From assembly GCA_028687085.1 (NCBI GenBank), contig JAQUAU010000037.1, forward strand, positions 1-7,573: DNA of 7,573 bases, in the 5' to 3' direction. The DNA comes from Minisyncoccota bacterium (GTDB taxonomy: Bacteria; Patescibacteriota; Minisyncoccia; Phycocordibacterales; Phycocordibacteraceae). Positions within the stretch are counted from its first letter, which is position 1. Each line of letters begins with the position of its first letter. Both the position numbers and the translations under genes were made by a program. Shown here in pieces: positions 1 through 5,551 of the stretch. The notes beneath the pieces were generated by a model, which had not been told where the DNA came from, did no database searches, and saw only the letters and a list, made by a program, of their open reading frames with translations.

Positions 1-326
1 GCAGGCGTCGGGTCTGCATAACCGGGAGCGTATACGTTTCCGGTTACGAGTGCCGATGTAGAGAATGCTCCCGCTGCAGGAAGTGTGAGTGCAAAGCCGG
101 TGAGATAACTTGCGGCGGCGGGACTGAGTCCAATAGTGCCGGTGATGGCGGTTGTGCCGGTGGTCGAGATGCCGGTCTTTGAGAGGATGACGAAATTGCC
201 TGCGGAGCCGAGATTGACCCCTTCAGGTCCAGCCGCAAACGCAGCCGTGAGCCCCGTGAGACCAAAAATCATTGAACCGAGAACGATACCTGCGGCTATC
301 TTATTTTTCTTAGTAATTTTTTTCAT
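1..326 (-). CDS. Secreted ice-binding-like (DUF3494) protein, N-terminal part
   Basis: This reading frame runs off the left edge, so only the first 108 codons are visible. Residues 1-31 form a classic Sec signal peptide: a Lys-rich start (MKKITKKNK), a hydrophobic core (about 10-28) and a cleavage site after AFA. The mature start, around residues 37-78, reads VNLGSAGNFVILSKTGIS, then TTGTTAITGTIGLSPAAA, then a LTGF. That is the typical opening of the DUF3494 ice-binding-like beta-helix family (PF11999). Known members bind ice or act as cold-associated surface adhesins; which applies here cannot be told, because most of the helix and any C-terminal anchor are outside. The ATG at 326 is fixed by the signal peptide and has no Shine-Dalgarno before it. 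It lies 48 bases after the receiver gene on the same strand, separated by a hairpin, so cotranscription or attenuation is possible. Family call: confident. Function: open. Confidence 0.85.
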   Translation of the reverse strand, partial: MKKITKKNKIAAGIVLGSMIFGLTGLTAAFAAGPEGVNLGSAGNFVILSKTGISTTGTTAITGTIGLSPAAASYLTGFALTLPAAGAFSTSALVTGNVYAPGYADPTP

Positions 327-328
327 AT

Positions 329-374
329 ACTACTGATGCCGTCCCGAAAGGGAAGGCGTGACAGCAGCAGTAGT
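329..374 (-). promoter_or_regulatory. Two-tier hairpin between receiver gene and ice-binding gene
   Basis: An inner stem pairs 338-345 with 350-357 (seven pairs, one G-A mismatch) around a four-base loop that reads GAAA on the plus strand and TTTC on the minus strand. An outer 7-bp perfect stem pairs ACTACTG (329-335) with CAGTAGT (368-374), with an uneven internal loop between. The structure begins right at the stop codon of the upstream receiver gene and ends two bases before the ATG of the ice-binding gene. It has no T-run, so it is not a standard terminator. It could slow ribosome access, protect an mRNA end or act as an attenuator; that role is inferred. Confidence 0.4.
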
Positions 375-848
375 CTAGGCTATGGGATGCTCTAAGAACG
401 ATTCGATGTCTTTGATGATCGCATCAAGTCGATGGTCAGATTTAACATAATATTTACTCACGCCGGAGCGGATATAGGACTGAATCGTCGTGGGGCTCGC
501 CGCATTGCTCACGACGAACACGGGGATGTTTTTCCATCGCTCTCCGTTCGCTTTAAATTTCTTTACGAAATCGAGACCGTCCTCTTTACCGAGAAGATGA
601 TGGTCAAGCCAGACCGCGTCGACTTGTTCGAGGCGCTCAAGATAGTCGAGTGCCTGTTCGATGCTGCGAACGGTGATGACATCTACATCAGTATTCTCAA
701 TTTTCGCATTAAAGGCTTGTTCGACGCTCCGTGTCGCAATGACGCTGAAGCCGTGCTTCTCAAGCTTCGCATGAATCGCTTCGAGAAGGGGGCGCTCGTC
801 TTCCATTACGAGGATAGTCTTCTTTTTCGGTGCTGTTTTTTTGGTCAT
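375..848 (-). CDS. Single-domain response regulator (CheY-like receiver) with internal duplication
   Basis: This 157-aa protein is a stand-alone receiver with no output domain. After a basic N-terminus (2-10) come the first strand TILVMEDE with the acidic pair E16/D17, the phospho-acceptor D82 in AVWLDHHLLG, the switch residue S114 in VFVVSNA and the conserved lysine K136 in YYVKSD. The protein is longer than a normal receiver because the beta2-alpha2 element appears twice: VIATRSVEQAF (36-46) and VITVRSIEQAL (57-67), offset by 21 residues. It starts 5 bases after the histidine kinase stop, so it is almost surely cotranscribed with it and is a likely phosphoryl acceptor. With no DNA-binding domain it should act through protein contacts or as a relay or phosphate sink. 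Receiver identity is secure; partner and output are inferred. Confidence 0.9.
   Translation of the reverse strand: MTKKTAPKKKTILVMEDERPLLEAIHAKLEKHGFSVIATRSVEQAFNAKIENTDVDVITVRSIEQALDYLERLEQVDAVWLDHHLLGKEDGLDFVKKFKANGERWKNIPVFVVSNAASPTTIQSYIRSGVSKYYVKSDHRLDAIIKDIESFLEHPIA
648..743 (-). repeat. In-frame duplication of receiver beta2-alpha2 element
   Basis: Copy 1 (711-743) and copy 2 (648-680) encode VIATRSVEQAF and VITVRSIEQAL, 63 bases apart. By eye, 21 of 29 aligned bases agree across the core, so the copies are related at DNA level but have diverged. The normal receiver fold has this element once, between helix 1 and the phospho-acceptor strand. Confidence 0.7.
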
Positions 849-853
849 AGAGG

Positions 854-2731
854 TTAGTGGGGTTTAAGAGTTGTTGCTGCCGGCACCCCCACTTTGTCGA
901 GGGGAAGCGTCACATAAAAAATACTGCCCGTGCGTTCTCCCTCGCTGGTAGAAGTAAACCATATCTTACCACCAGAATTCTCGACGATGGACTTCACAAT
1001 GTAGAGGCCGAGACCGGTGCCGTCGGTGTCTTTGTCGCGTACATTGTCGGCGCGGAACAGTTTGGTGAATATCTGCCCCTGCTGATTCTTCGGGATGCCA
1101 TAGCCCGTGTCGGTCATCTTCATGAGTATATGTTTCGGGTCCGCTAAGGTGATGGTGAAGGCGATGGTGCCTTTCTCGGGGGTATATTTCACCGCATTCG
1201 ACAAGATGTTCTGCATGACCATCCGCAGGAGTCGCGGGTCAGCTTGCATGAGCGGGAGATCCTTCTTGCACGAGAAAGAGAATTTCAGTTTTCGCGCCGC
1301 GATCTGGGGTGTCTCCTCAGCGATGACATTCTCGGTCAGAGTGCAGATATCGGTCGGCTCCGGTTCGATGATGAAGGTCCCGAGTTCGAGCGATGCGACG
1401 TCGAGGAGGGCATTCACCAACTCGACCATGCGCTGGTTGCTGCGGTACACCTCATCGAGATATTTCTGCTGCTTCTCGTTCAGTGCGCCAACGTCGCCCG
1501 CGAGGAGCATTTCGGCGTACCAGTTGACCGTGGAGAGGGGCGTGCGGAGCTGGTGGCTCGCAAGCGAGACGAACTCAGTCTTCGCCTTGTCGATCTCCCG
1601 TTCATAGGTGATATCCCGGAATACCTTGATGGTCCCGATGACCTTCCCGCCGAGGATAACCGGCGTCGCCATGATTGCGAGCGGGAACCGCTTCTCATCT
1701 TTCCGCTTGTAGTATGCCGCGGGTAGTGCGGCTGTCGCCATGCCGGCGGCTAGCACCATGTTTACCGGATGCTTTGCAAGCGGGATAGGCGCTCCTTTCT
1801 CGTCCTCAAGCGGGATGACGTCAGAGAATTTTTTCCCGACCGCTATCTTGCTTTTCTGCCCGAGCAGCTTCTCAGCCGCTTTGTTTATGAAAATGATATT
1901 TCCTTTTTCGTCTGTGGCGAGCAGTCCGTCGCCGATCGAGAGCAGTATCGCCTCTTCTTTTGCATGCGCCATTTCAAGGCTCTTGGTGCGTTCGAGCACC
2001 TTCTTCTCGAGCGTTTCGTACGACTTCTTGAGCTTCAGGGCGGTGATGGCCAGCGTCCGCCGCACCGTTTCCTTCTCTTTGGCGGTGACCGCCAGTGTGC
2101 GCCGCACGCTCTCTTTCTCCTTTGCAGTCACCGCGAGCTTCGCCGCAGTGATTGCGAGTTTGCGCCGCACAACCTCCTTCTCTTCAGCGACGATGGCGAG
2201 CTTTGCCGCCGTCACGACAAGATTGCGCCGCACGCTCTCTTTCTCTTTGGCTGTTGCGGCCAGCTTCTCGGCCGTTGCGGCGAGCTTTGCCGCTGTTGCC
2301 GCCAATTTCTCTGCAGTGACCGCGAGTTTGGCCGCGGTGACCGCGAGCTTGCGCCGCACGCTCTCTTTCTCTTTGGCCGTTGCGGCCAACTTCTCTGCAG
2401 TGACGGCGAGTTTCGCTGCGGTGATCGCGAGCTTGCGTCGCACGCCCTCCTTCTCTTTGGCGGTCATGGCCAGCTTCTCTGCAGTCGTGGCGAGTTTCGC
2501 CGCGGTGACGACGAGACTGCGTCGCACGCTCTCTTTCTCTTCAGCGGTGACCGCGAGCTTGCGCCGCACGACTTCCTTCTCTCGTGCAGTGACGGCGAGC
2601 TTCTCGGCTGTTGCCGCGAGCTTGGCCGCCGTTACGGCGAGTTTGCGCCGCACGCTCTCTTTCTCGGCGGCCAAGACTTTGAGATTGAGAATAATCTCAT
2701 CAGATGCAGAAGTAAGTGGTCGAGTGTTCAT
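854..2731 (-). CDS. Soluble PAS sensor histidine kinase with long heptad-repeat N-terminus
   Basis: This 625-aa protein has no membrane segment. In order: a short leader (1-22); a strictly periodic heptad array (about 23-232) of units such as TAAKLAV, TAEKLAA and EKESVRR, predicted as a long coiled coil; a linker helix (233-262); a PAS domain (about 263-375, ILLSIGDGLLATDEKGNIIF through VFRDIT); a HisKA dimerisation helix with H-box ASHQLRTPLS and phospho-accepting H393; and an HATPase domain with N-box QNILSNAVKYTP (N508, N512), G1 box DTGYGIP (D541) and G2 box GTGLGLYIV (571-579). All catalytic motifs are intact. It should autophosphorylate on H393 and pass phosphate to one or both flanking receivers, 3 bases upstream and 5 bases downstream. 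The signal sensed is unknown; the PAS domain and coiled coil suggest a cytosolic cue or partner. The start follows the upstream stop directly, which supports translational coupling. Confidence 0.93.
   Translation of the reverse strand: MNTRPLTSASDEIILNLKVLAAEKESVRRKLAVTAAKLAATAEKLAVTAREKEVVRRKLAVTAEEKESVRRSLVVTAAKLATTAEKLAMTAKEKEGVRRKLAITAAKLAVTAEKLAATAKEKESVRRKLAVTAAKLAVTAEKLAATAAKLAATAEKLAATAKEKESVRRNLVVTAAKLAIVAEEKEVVRRKLAITAAKLAVTAKEKESVRRTLAVTAKEKETVRRTLAITALKLKKSYETLEKKVLERTKSLEMAHAKEEAILLSIGDGLLATDEKGNIIFINKAAEKLLGQKSKIAVGKKFSDVIPLEDEKGAPIPLAKHPVNMVLAAGMATAALPAAYYKRKDEKRFPLAIMATPVILGGKVIGTIKVFRDITYEREIDKAKTEFVSLASHQLRTPLSTVNWYAEMLLAGDVGALNEKQQKYLDEVYRSNQRMVELVNALLDVASLELGTFIIEPEPTDICTLTENVIAEETPQIAARKLKFSFSCKKDLPLMQADPRLLRMVMQNILSNAVKYTPEKGTIAFTITLADPKHILMKMTDTGYGIPKNQQGQIFTKLFRADNVRDKDTDGTGLGLYIVKSIVENSGGKIWFTSTSEGERTGSIFYVTLPLDKVGVPAATTLKPH
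2036..2665 (-). repeat. 21-bp heptad repeat array inside the kinase gene
   Basis: About 30 consecutive 21-bp units encode seven-residue blocks. Nine copies of an EKExVRR block start at residues 23, 51, 65, 93, 121, 163, 184, 205 and 219. The spacings are 28, 14, 28, 28, 42, 21, 21 and 14, all multiples of seven. Between them lie KLAVTAA/EKLAATA blocks. The array therefore grew or shrank in whole heptads and has kept one coiled-coil register. Confidence 0.9.
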
Positions 2732-2734
2732 ATC

Positions 2735-3106
2735 TTATGCATCGAGCACATCCTCGATCTTTTGTACGATGTCATGAAGCTTCCAGTCCGATTTGATGAG
2801 GTAGTGTGTCATCGCATTGTCCATAGGTTGCCCGTTGGTCGCGCTTAAGTTCGTCAATATAAGGACAGGGACATTCGCTCCCCACACATCGGCGCGGATT
2901 TTTTCGAGTGTCACTCTGCCGTCCATTTCTGGCATGATGAGGTCAAGGAGGATGAGGTCGGGATGCGCCTCGAGCGCCATAACCACTCCTTCTCGACCAT
3001 TCTTGGCTTCAAGGGGGCGAAAATTGCTAAGGAGGAGGATATCCACAAGTGCGGCGCGCAGGCTCTTCTCGTCTTCTATGACGAGTATTGTTTTCTGGAT
3101 GTTCAT
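2735..3106 (-). CDS. Single-domain response regulator (CheY-like receiver)
   Basis: This 123-aa stand-alone receiver has all the expected landmarks: strand 1 TILVIEDE with acidic pocket E11/D12, phospho-acceptor D55 in LILLDLIMPEMDG, switch residue T85 in LILTN and lysine K105 in HYLIKSD. There is no output domain. I chose the ATG at 3106 because MNIQKTILVIEDE begins just before strand 1, as usual for the family. An in-frame ATG at 3139 would add 11 residues unlike a receiver start; neither has a Shine-Dalgarno. It is the first gene of the minus-strand phosphorelay unit, and its stop lies 3 bases before the kinase ATG. Compared with the second receiver (375-848) it has a normal length and a more canonical phosphorylation loop. 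The shared K-S-D ending suggests common ancestry. The output target is unknown. Confidence 0.9.
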   Translation of the reverse strand: MNIQKTILVIEDEKSLRAALVDILLLSNFRPLEAKNGREGVVMALEAHPDLILLDLIMPEMDGRVTLEKIRADVWGANVPVLILTNLSATNGQPMDNAMTHYLIKSDWKLHDIVQKIEDVLDA

Positions 3107-3375
3107 TATGTGTGCGCCTGTTCCGGTGATAGAGCCCATTACTACTAGCGCCGTAGGAGTATGAGGAGTATTGCAGGTTTATCCCTAATCGCCTAATGCG
3201 GTTATTTCTGCTTCCTCGTTCGCTTGCAGTGGCGGAGCGGTGTATACTGAAAGTCCGGGTGCCTCTTTCCTCCACGGTGCAACATTCTTGTCATAGCGGC
3301 GCTCGGTATACCCTCGGTATTTCGGCGTTTCTGTAATACGCGTGTCACAGAGTGACGGGACATCCGTCTTCACCT
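3107..3375. promoter_or_regulatory. Divergent intergenic region between phosphorelay and sigma factor genes
   Basis: This 269-base stretch separates two divergent units and is long for this compact region. It holds CTCGGTAT twice (3302-3309 and 3313-3320, 11 bases apart), the first overlapping the palindrome GGTATACC (3305-3312). It also holds a perfect dyad GTCAC-AGA-GTGAC (3344-3356) upstream of the sigma start, and AGGAGTAT twice (3155-3162 and 3164-3171) upstream of the receiver gene. A TATACT hexamer at 3243-3248 (plus) could be a -10 box, but I see no good -35 at the right distance. Regulator binding is inferred from spacing and symmetry only. Confidence 0.5.
3302..3320 (+). repeat. CTCGGTAT direct repeat, one helical turn apart
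   Basis: Two identical 8-base copies start at 3302 and 3313, an 11-base step that would place both on the same face of the DNA. They lie 56-74 bases before the sigma factor ATG, where an activator or repressor site could be. Confidence 0.4.
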
Positions 3376-3894
3376 ATGATGACCTCTAAACGGCAAGAGA
3401 CGCGACAGCGGGCAGCGCTGACCACCGCCCATCACGATTTCGAGAAAGGGCTAAATGCCCATGCCTTTTTTAAGATGCAGAACCATGAGGTAGGAGAAGA
3501 CCTCGTGCAGGAGACGTTTCTGAAGACGTGGAAGTATCTCGTCAAGGGAGGGAAGATCGACATCATGAAAGCCTTTTTGTACCACGTGCTCAACCATCTT
3601 ATCGTCGACGAATACCGCAAGCACAAGACGGCGTCGCTCGATGTCCTTCTCGCGAAGGGGTTCGAACCGGGCAAGGATCATTCGGAACGTCTTTTCAATA
3701 TGCTCGACGGCAAGGCGGCGCTCCTCCTCATCAGCCGCCTTCCTGATCGATATCAGAAAGTGGTGCGCATGCGCTATGTCCAGGACCTCTCGCTCTCCGA
3801 GATGTCGCTCATCACGGGGCAGTCCAAGAACACCATAGCCGTGCAGCTGCATCGCGGACTTGAGAAGCTCAGACTTTTGTATAACCACGCATAG
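3376..3894 (+). CDS. ECF-like RNA polymerase sigma-70 family factor
   Basis: This 172-aa protein has the two-domain layout of group 4 (ECF) sigma factors. Region 2 spans about 20-84, including GEDLVQETFLKTWKYL (40-55) and the promoter-melting and -10 recognition helix FLYHVLNHLIVDEYRKHK (67-84). A linker follows, then region 4 at about 115-168 with SRLPDRYQKVVRMRYVQDLS and a helix-turn-helix LSEMSLITGQSKNTIAVQL. Regions 1 and 3 are absent, as expected. It should direct polymerase to a small regulon. I chose ATG 3376; ATG 3379 is equally possible, and an upstream GTG at 3352 falls inside the GTCAC dyad and adds unconserved-looking residues. It is transcribed away from the two-component genes and towards four small membrane-protein genes, its likeliest targets. 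No anti-sigma gene is recognisable nearby, so control may be transcriptional or through the receivers; that is inference. Confidence 0.9.
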   Translation: MMTSKRQETRQRAALTTAHHDFEKGLNAHAFFKMQNHEVGEDLVQETFLKTWKYLVKGGKIDIMKAFLYHVLNHLIVDEYRKHKTASLDVLLAKGFEPGKDHSERLFNMLDGKAALLLISRLPDRYQKVVRMRYVQDLSLSEMSLITGQSKNTIAVQLHRGLEKLRLLYNHA

Positions 3895-3917
3895 CCGGTG
3901 CGTCGTTTTGTCACCGG
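3895..3917 (+). terminator. Possible weak hairpin after sigma factor gene
   Basis: CCGGTG (3895-3900) directly after the sigma stop can pair with CACCGG (3912-3917) around an 11-base loop. No T-run follows, and an alternative pairing GCGTC/GACGC overlaps it. It could be a weak terminator or just an mRNA hairpin. Confidence 0.25.
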
Positions 3918-3948
3918 ACGCCTCTGTCTACGGCACCGAGGTATGACC

Positions 3949-3954
3949 GATAAT
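3949..3954 (+). promoter_or_regulatory. Candidate -10 box before the 43-aa membrane gene
   Basis: GATAAT lies 10 bases before the ATG at 3965, in the only sizeable gap (70 bases) of the plus-strand cluster. No convincing -35 element is seen at 16-18 bases upstream. A start just before the ATG would give a nearly leaderless mRNA for the membrane-protein genes. Confidence 0.4.
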
Positions 3955-3964
3955 CTTTTATCCT

Positions 3965-4096
3965 ATGCTTGAAACACTCATCGTCGTGCTGATTGTCTTG
4001 TGGCTTCTCGGCTTCAGCTTTCATGTGGGCGGAAGTCTCATTCACACCCTGCTTGTCATCGCGCTCATTGTGTTCATCGTCCGGATGTTGTCGTAG
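3965..4096 (+). CDS. DUF5670 / lmo0937-type small membrane protein
   Basis: This 43-aa frame starts MLETLIVVLIVLWLLGFSFH, continues VGGSLIHTLLVIALIVFIVR and ends MLS. It forms two hydrophobic helices (about 4-18 and 24-39) with a short GFSFHVGG turn. This matches the pattern of the DUF5670 (lmo0937) family: an I-V-L-W-L-L-G first helix, a G-G-x-x-I-H turn and an L-L-V-I-A second helix. Family members are tiny inner-membrane proteins, often found near stress genes, with no established biochemical role. It follows the sigma factor by 70 bases and precedes the next small gene by 15, which fits an operon. The short length is normal for the family. Family call: good. Function: unknown. Confidence 0.8.
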   Translation: MLETLIVVLIVLWLLGFSFHVGGSLIHTLLVIALIVFIVRMLS

Positions 4097-4111
4097 TCGA
4101 ACCGCTGCGCC

Positions 4112-4306
4112 ATGAACGAGTTCCTCAAGATGGACATCTTCTTTCTCGTGACGACGATAGCGGTTGTCCTCTTCGCATCCTTGGGAACAGCCATATTGTG
4201 GCGGCTCGTGCGTATTCTCAAGAATATCGATCGCATTTCAGAACAGATTGCGTCAGTGTTTAACTTCTTCGGTGCAAGGAAGAAACAGTCACGGAAGAAC
4301 GATTGA
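4112..4306 (+). CDS. Small single-pass membrane protein, unknown
   Basis: This 64-aa protein has one strong membrane helix (about 9-30, IFFLVTTIAVVLFASLGTAI). An amphipathic segment with charged residues follows (RLVRILKNIDRISEQI, 31-46), then a very basic tail (ARKKQSRKND). The likely topology is N-terminus out, basic tail inside. The helix followed by a short coiled stretch is reminiscent of small DUF948-like or CPR-specific envelope proteins, but I do not recognise a defined family. It sits 15 bases after the DUF5670 gene and 36 before the next gene, all on the same strand, so it is probably cotranscribed. It has the only TGA stop seen here, which argues against a recoded-UGA lineage. Confidence 0.75.
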   Translation: MNEFLKMDIFFLVTTIAVVLFASLGTAILWRLVRILKNIDRISEQIASVFNFFGARKKQSRKND

Positions 4307-4342
4307 AGCGCGAAGCATTACACAACCTAATCAAATCTCGTT

Positions 4343-4744
4343 ATGAAAAATACGGCAAAGAAGAACATGATGAAGGTCGGTGCAGGACTGGCCGCCGCGG
4401 GCGCCGCAGCAGCGGCGGCGGGCTACTACTACTTTTACGGGAGCACGACCGCAAAGAAACATCGAAAGATTGCGGCGAAGTGGGCGACTGCTATGAAGAA
4501 AGAAGTACTGAAAGAGACGAAACGTCTCGAGAAGGCAAGTCCGAAAGCGTTCGCGGCTATCGTGGATCGCGTCGCGAAGACCTATGAGATCGCCCGCTCG
4601 GTAGATACGGCCGAACTGAGACGTGCGGCGAAGGAATTGAAAGAGAACTGGGAGACGGTGCAACGCGAAGCGAAGCGCACTGTGCGCGGGAGCGTCGCCC
4701 GTGCGAAGAAGACCGTGCGAAAGGGCATACAGAAGCCTTATTAA
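4343..4744 (+). CDS. Membrane-anchored basic helical protein, YtxH-like in style
   Basis: This 133-aa protein has a short basic N-terminus, an Ala/Gly-rich hydrophobic segment (about 12-32, ending in YYYFYG) and then a long Lys/Arg/Glu-rich helical region (36-133). The helical region carries repeated A-K-x-x-x-K/R patterns and the stretches AKKHRKIAAKWATAMKKEV and AKELKENWETVQREAKR. It is strongly basic overall and predicted as an extended helix or coiled coil on the cytoplasmic side. The design resembles YtxH-type general-stress proteins and similar CPR proteins, but without a motif I would not assign the family firmly. The basic tail could touch nucleic acid or the membrane surface. It is fourth in the plus-strand cluster begun by the sigma factor, 25 bases before the YggT gene. 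No Shine-Dalgarno precedes ATG 4343. Confidence 0.8.
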   Translation: MKNTAKKNMMKVGAGLAAAGAAAAAAGYYYFYGSTTAKKHRKIAAKWATAMKKEVLKETKRLEKASPKAFAAIVDRVAKTYEIARSVDTAELRRAAKELKENWETVQREAKRTVRGSVARAKKTVRKGIQKPY

Positions 4745-4769
4745 TATCATCACCTAACATATACAACAT

Positions 4770-5129
4770 ATGGATTCATATAATTCACCGAGCACCAAGC
4801 CGCTCTATCGAGGAACGCAAATCGTCTGGTACGTCTTAGGTCTCATCGAAGTCTTGCTCGCATTCCGCTTCGTCTTGAAGCTTATGGGTGCGAATGCCGG
4901 CGCTGGATTCACCGCATTCATCTATAACGTCACGTATGTATTCGCGGCGCCGTTCCTAAATGTCTTCAGCATCACACAGGTTGCCGGTAGTGTCGCCGAA
5001 TGGACGACGCTCCTCGCGATGTTCGTCTACTGGGCGCTTGCGGTCGGTATCGTTAAACTCTTCCTGATGGGAAAGACCGTATCGACGCCTGAAGCGGCAG
5101 CGCACCTGAGCAACCAAGAGAACGCGTAA
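4770..5129 (+). CDS. YggT-family integral membrane protein
   Basis: This 119-aa protein has a polar N-terminus (1-15) and hydrophobic segments at about 16-38, 46-66 and 79-100. The central stretch RFVLKLMGANAGAGFTAFIY followed by NVTYVFAAPFLNVF is the characteristic YggT (PF02325) pattern: helix, short loop with G-A-N, F-I-Y, and a P-F strand into the next helix. Family members are small membrane proteins linked in other bacteria to cell division, cell shape or osmotic tolerance; the exact role is unsettled. Here it closes the plus-strand cluster behind the sigma factor, so an envelope-stress role is plausible but inferred. It ends 12 bases before the convergent 126-aa gene. The polar C-terminal tail (101-119) is probably cytoplasmic. 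Confidence 0.8.
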   Translation: MDSYNSPSTKPLYRGTQIVWYVLGLIEVLLAFRFVLKLMGANAGAGFTAFIYNVTYVFAAPFLNVFSITQVAGSVAEWTTLLAMFVYWALAVGIVKLFLMGKTVSTPEAAAHLSNQENA

Positions 5130-5141
5130 CCCTCTGTACCG

Positions 5142-5522
5142 CTACGGCCCGGAGAGGTAGGTAATGCTGCTCACGACAATGTGCTCTTTCTCAAGCGTTC
5201 CCGCCACAGAAATGTGCGCACCGGTCCATGACGAGAAGTCGGAGGGCGGACCGTCGGAGAAGGTGAGAGCTTTGGCGACGGTAGTCCCGTTTGAATCCTG
5301 ATAGAAAATATACGGTACGGGCCCGATATTGTTCGGGTAGAAGACGAGGGTGCCGGTCACATTGAACACTGTCGAGACTGCACTCGCGTCGCTTGTAGTC
5401 GCAGTCGCAGGCTGCTGCGGCACCGGAGCAGCAATAAGGCTCGCCGGATTTCTCAAGGAGAGAACGGCGATTCCCGATATGATGCCGAGAATGATGAAGA
5501 AGAGGGTAATGAAGCGTCCCAT
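5142..5522 (-). CDS. Membrane-anchored exported protein with small beta domain
   Basis: This 126-aa protein opens with an N-terminal hydrophobic helix (about 4-22, FITLFFIILGIISGIAVLSL) acting as a signal anchor. A Pro/Ala/Thr/Ser-rich spacer (26-50) follows, then a compact domain (about 52-124) with alternating beta-like stretches: FNVTGTLVFY, YIFYQDSNGTTVAKALTF, WTGAHISVAGTLEKEHIVVS and a final SSITYLSG. The pattern of a V-x-G-T-L strand, a turn, and a late V-A-G-T-L-E suggests an OB-fold or similar small barrel presented outside the membrane. I cannot name a family. It lies third in the minus-strand run after mltG and the 77-aa gene (29-base gap), so a cell-envelope role is reasonable but unproven. 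Confidence 0.75.
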   Translation of the reverse strand: MGRFITLFFIILGIISGIAVLSLRNPASLIAAPVPQQPATATTSDASAVSTVFNVTGTLVFYPNNIGPVPYIFYQDSNGTTVAKALTFSDGPPSDFSSWTGAHISVAGTLEKEHIVVSSITYLSGP

Positions 5523-5551
5523 CTAGTGGAGACGCTGGTCCCGAGAGAGAG

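Noticed and set aside
1740..2777. Long plus-strand open frame opposite the kinase, rich in repeated Ser/Ala/Arg units
   Set aside because: It is the antisense shadow of the 21-bp heptad array, in which repeated codons keep other frames open; the minus-strand protein has all kinase motifs.
1769..2848. Second long plus-strand open frame over the same array
   Set aside because: Same cause; it spans the kinase start and the receiver gene and has no recognisable domain.
3185..3373. 62-codon minus-strand frame in the divergent intergenic region, starting with GTG and preceded by an AGAGGT stretch
   Set aside because: It fills the gap neatly, and I considered an anti-sigma (NepR-like) peptide, but no helix pattern or motif supports this. 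It covers the direct repeats and dyad, and other genes here lack Shine-Dalgarno sites. Left as a weak possibility.
4303..4587. Plus-strand frame overlapping the 133-aa gene
   Set aside because: Arg/Gly/Glu-rich shadow of the Lys/Ala-rich gene in another frame; no start context.
5131..5157. CCTCT/AGAGG pairing with an inner CCG-CTA-CGG between convergent genes
   Set aside because: Stems are short, the loops uneven and no T-run follows on either strand, so it is not a convincing terminator.
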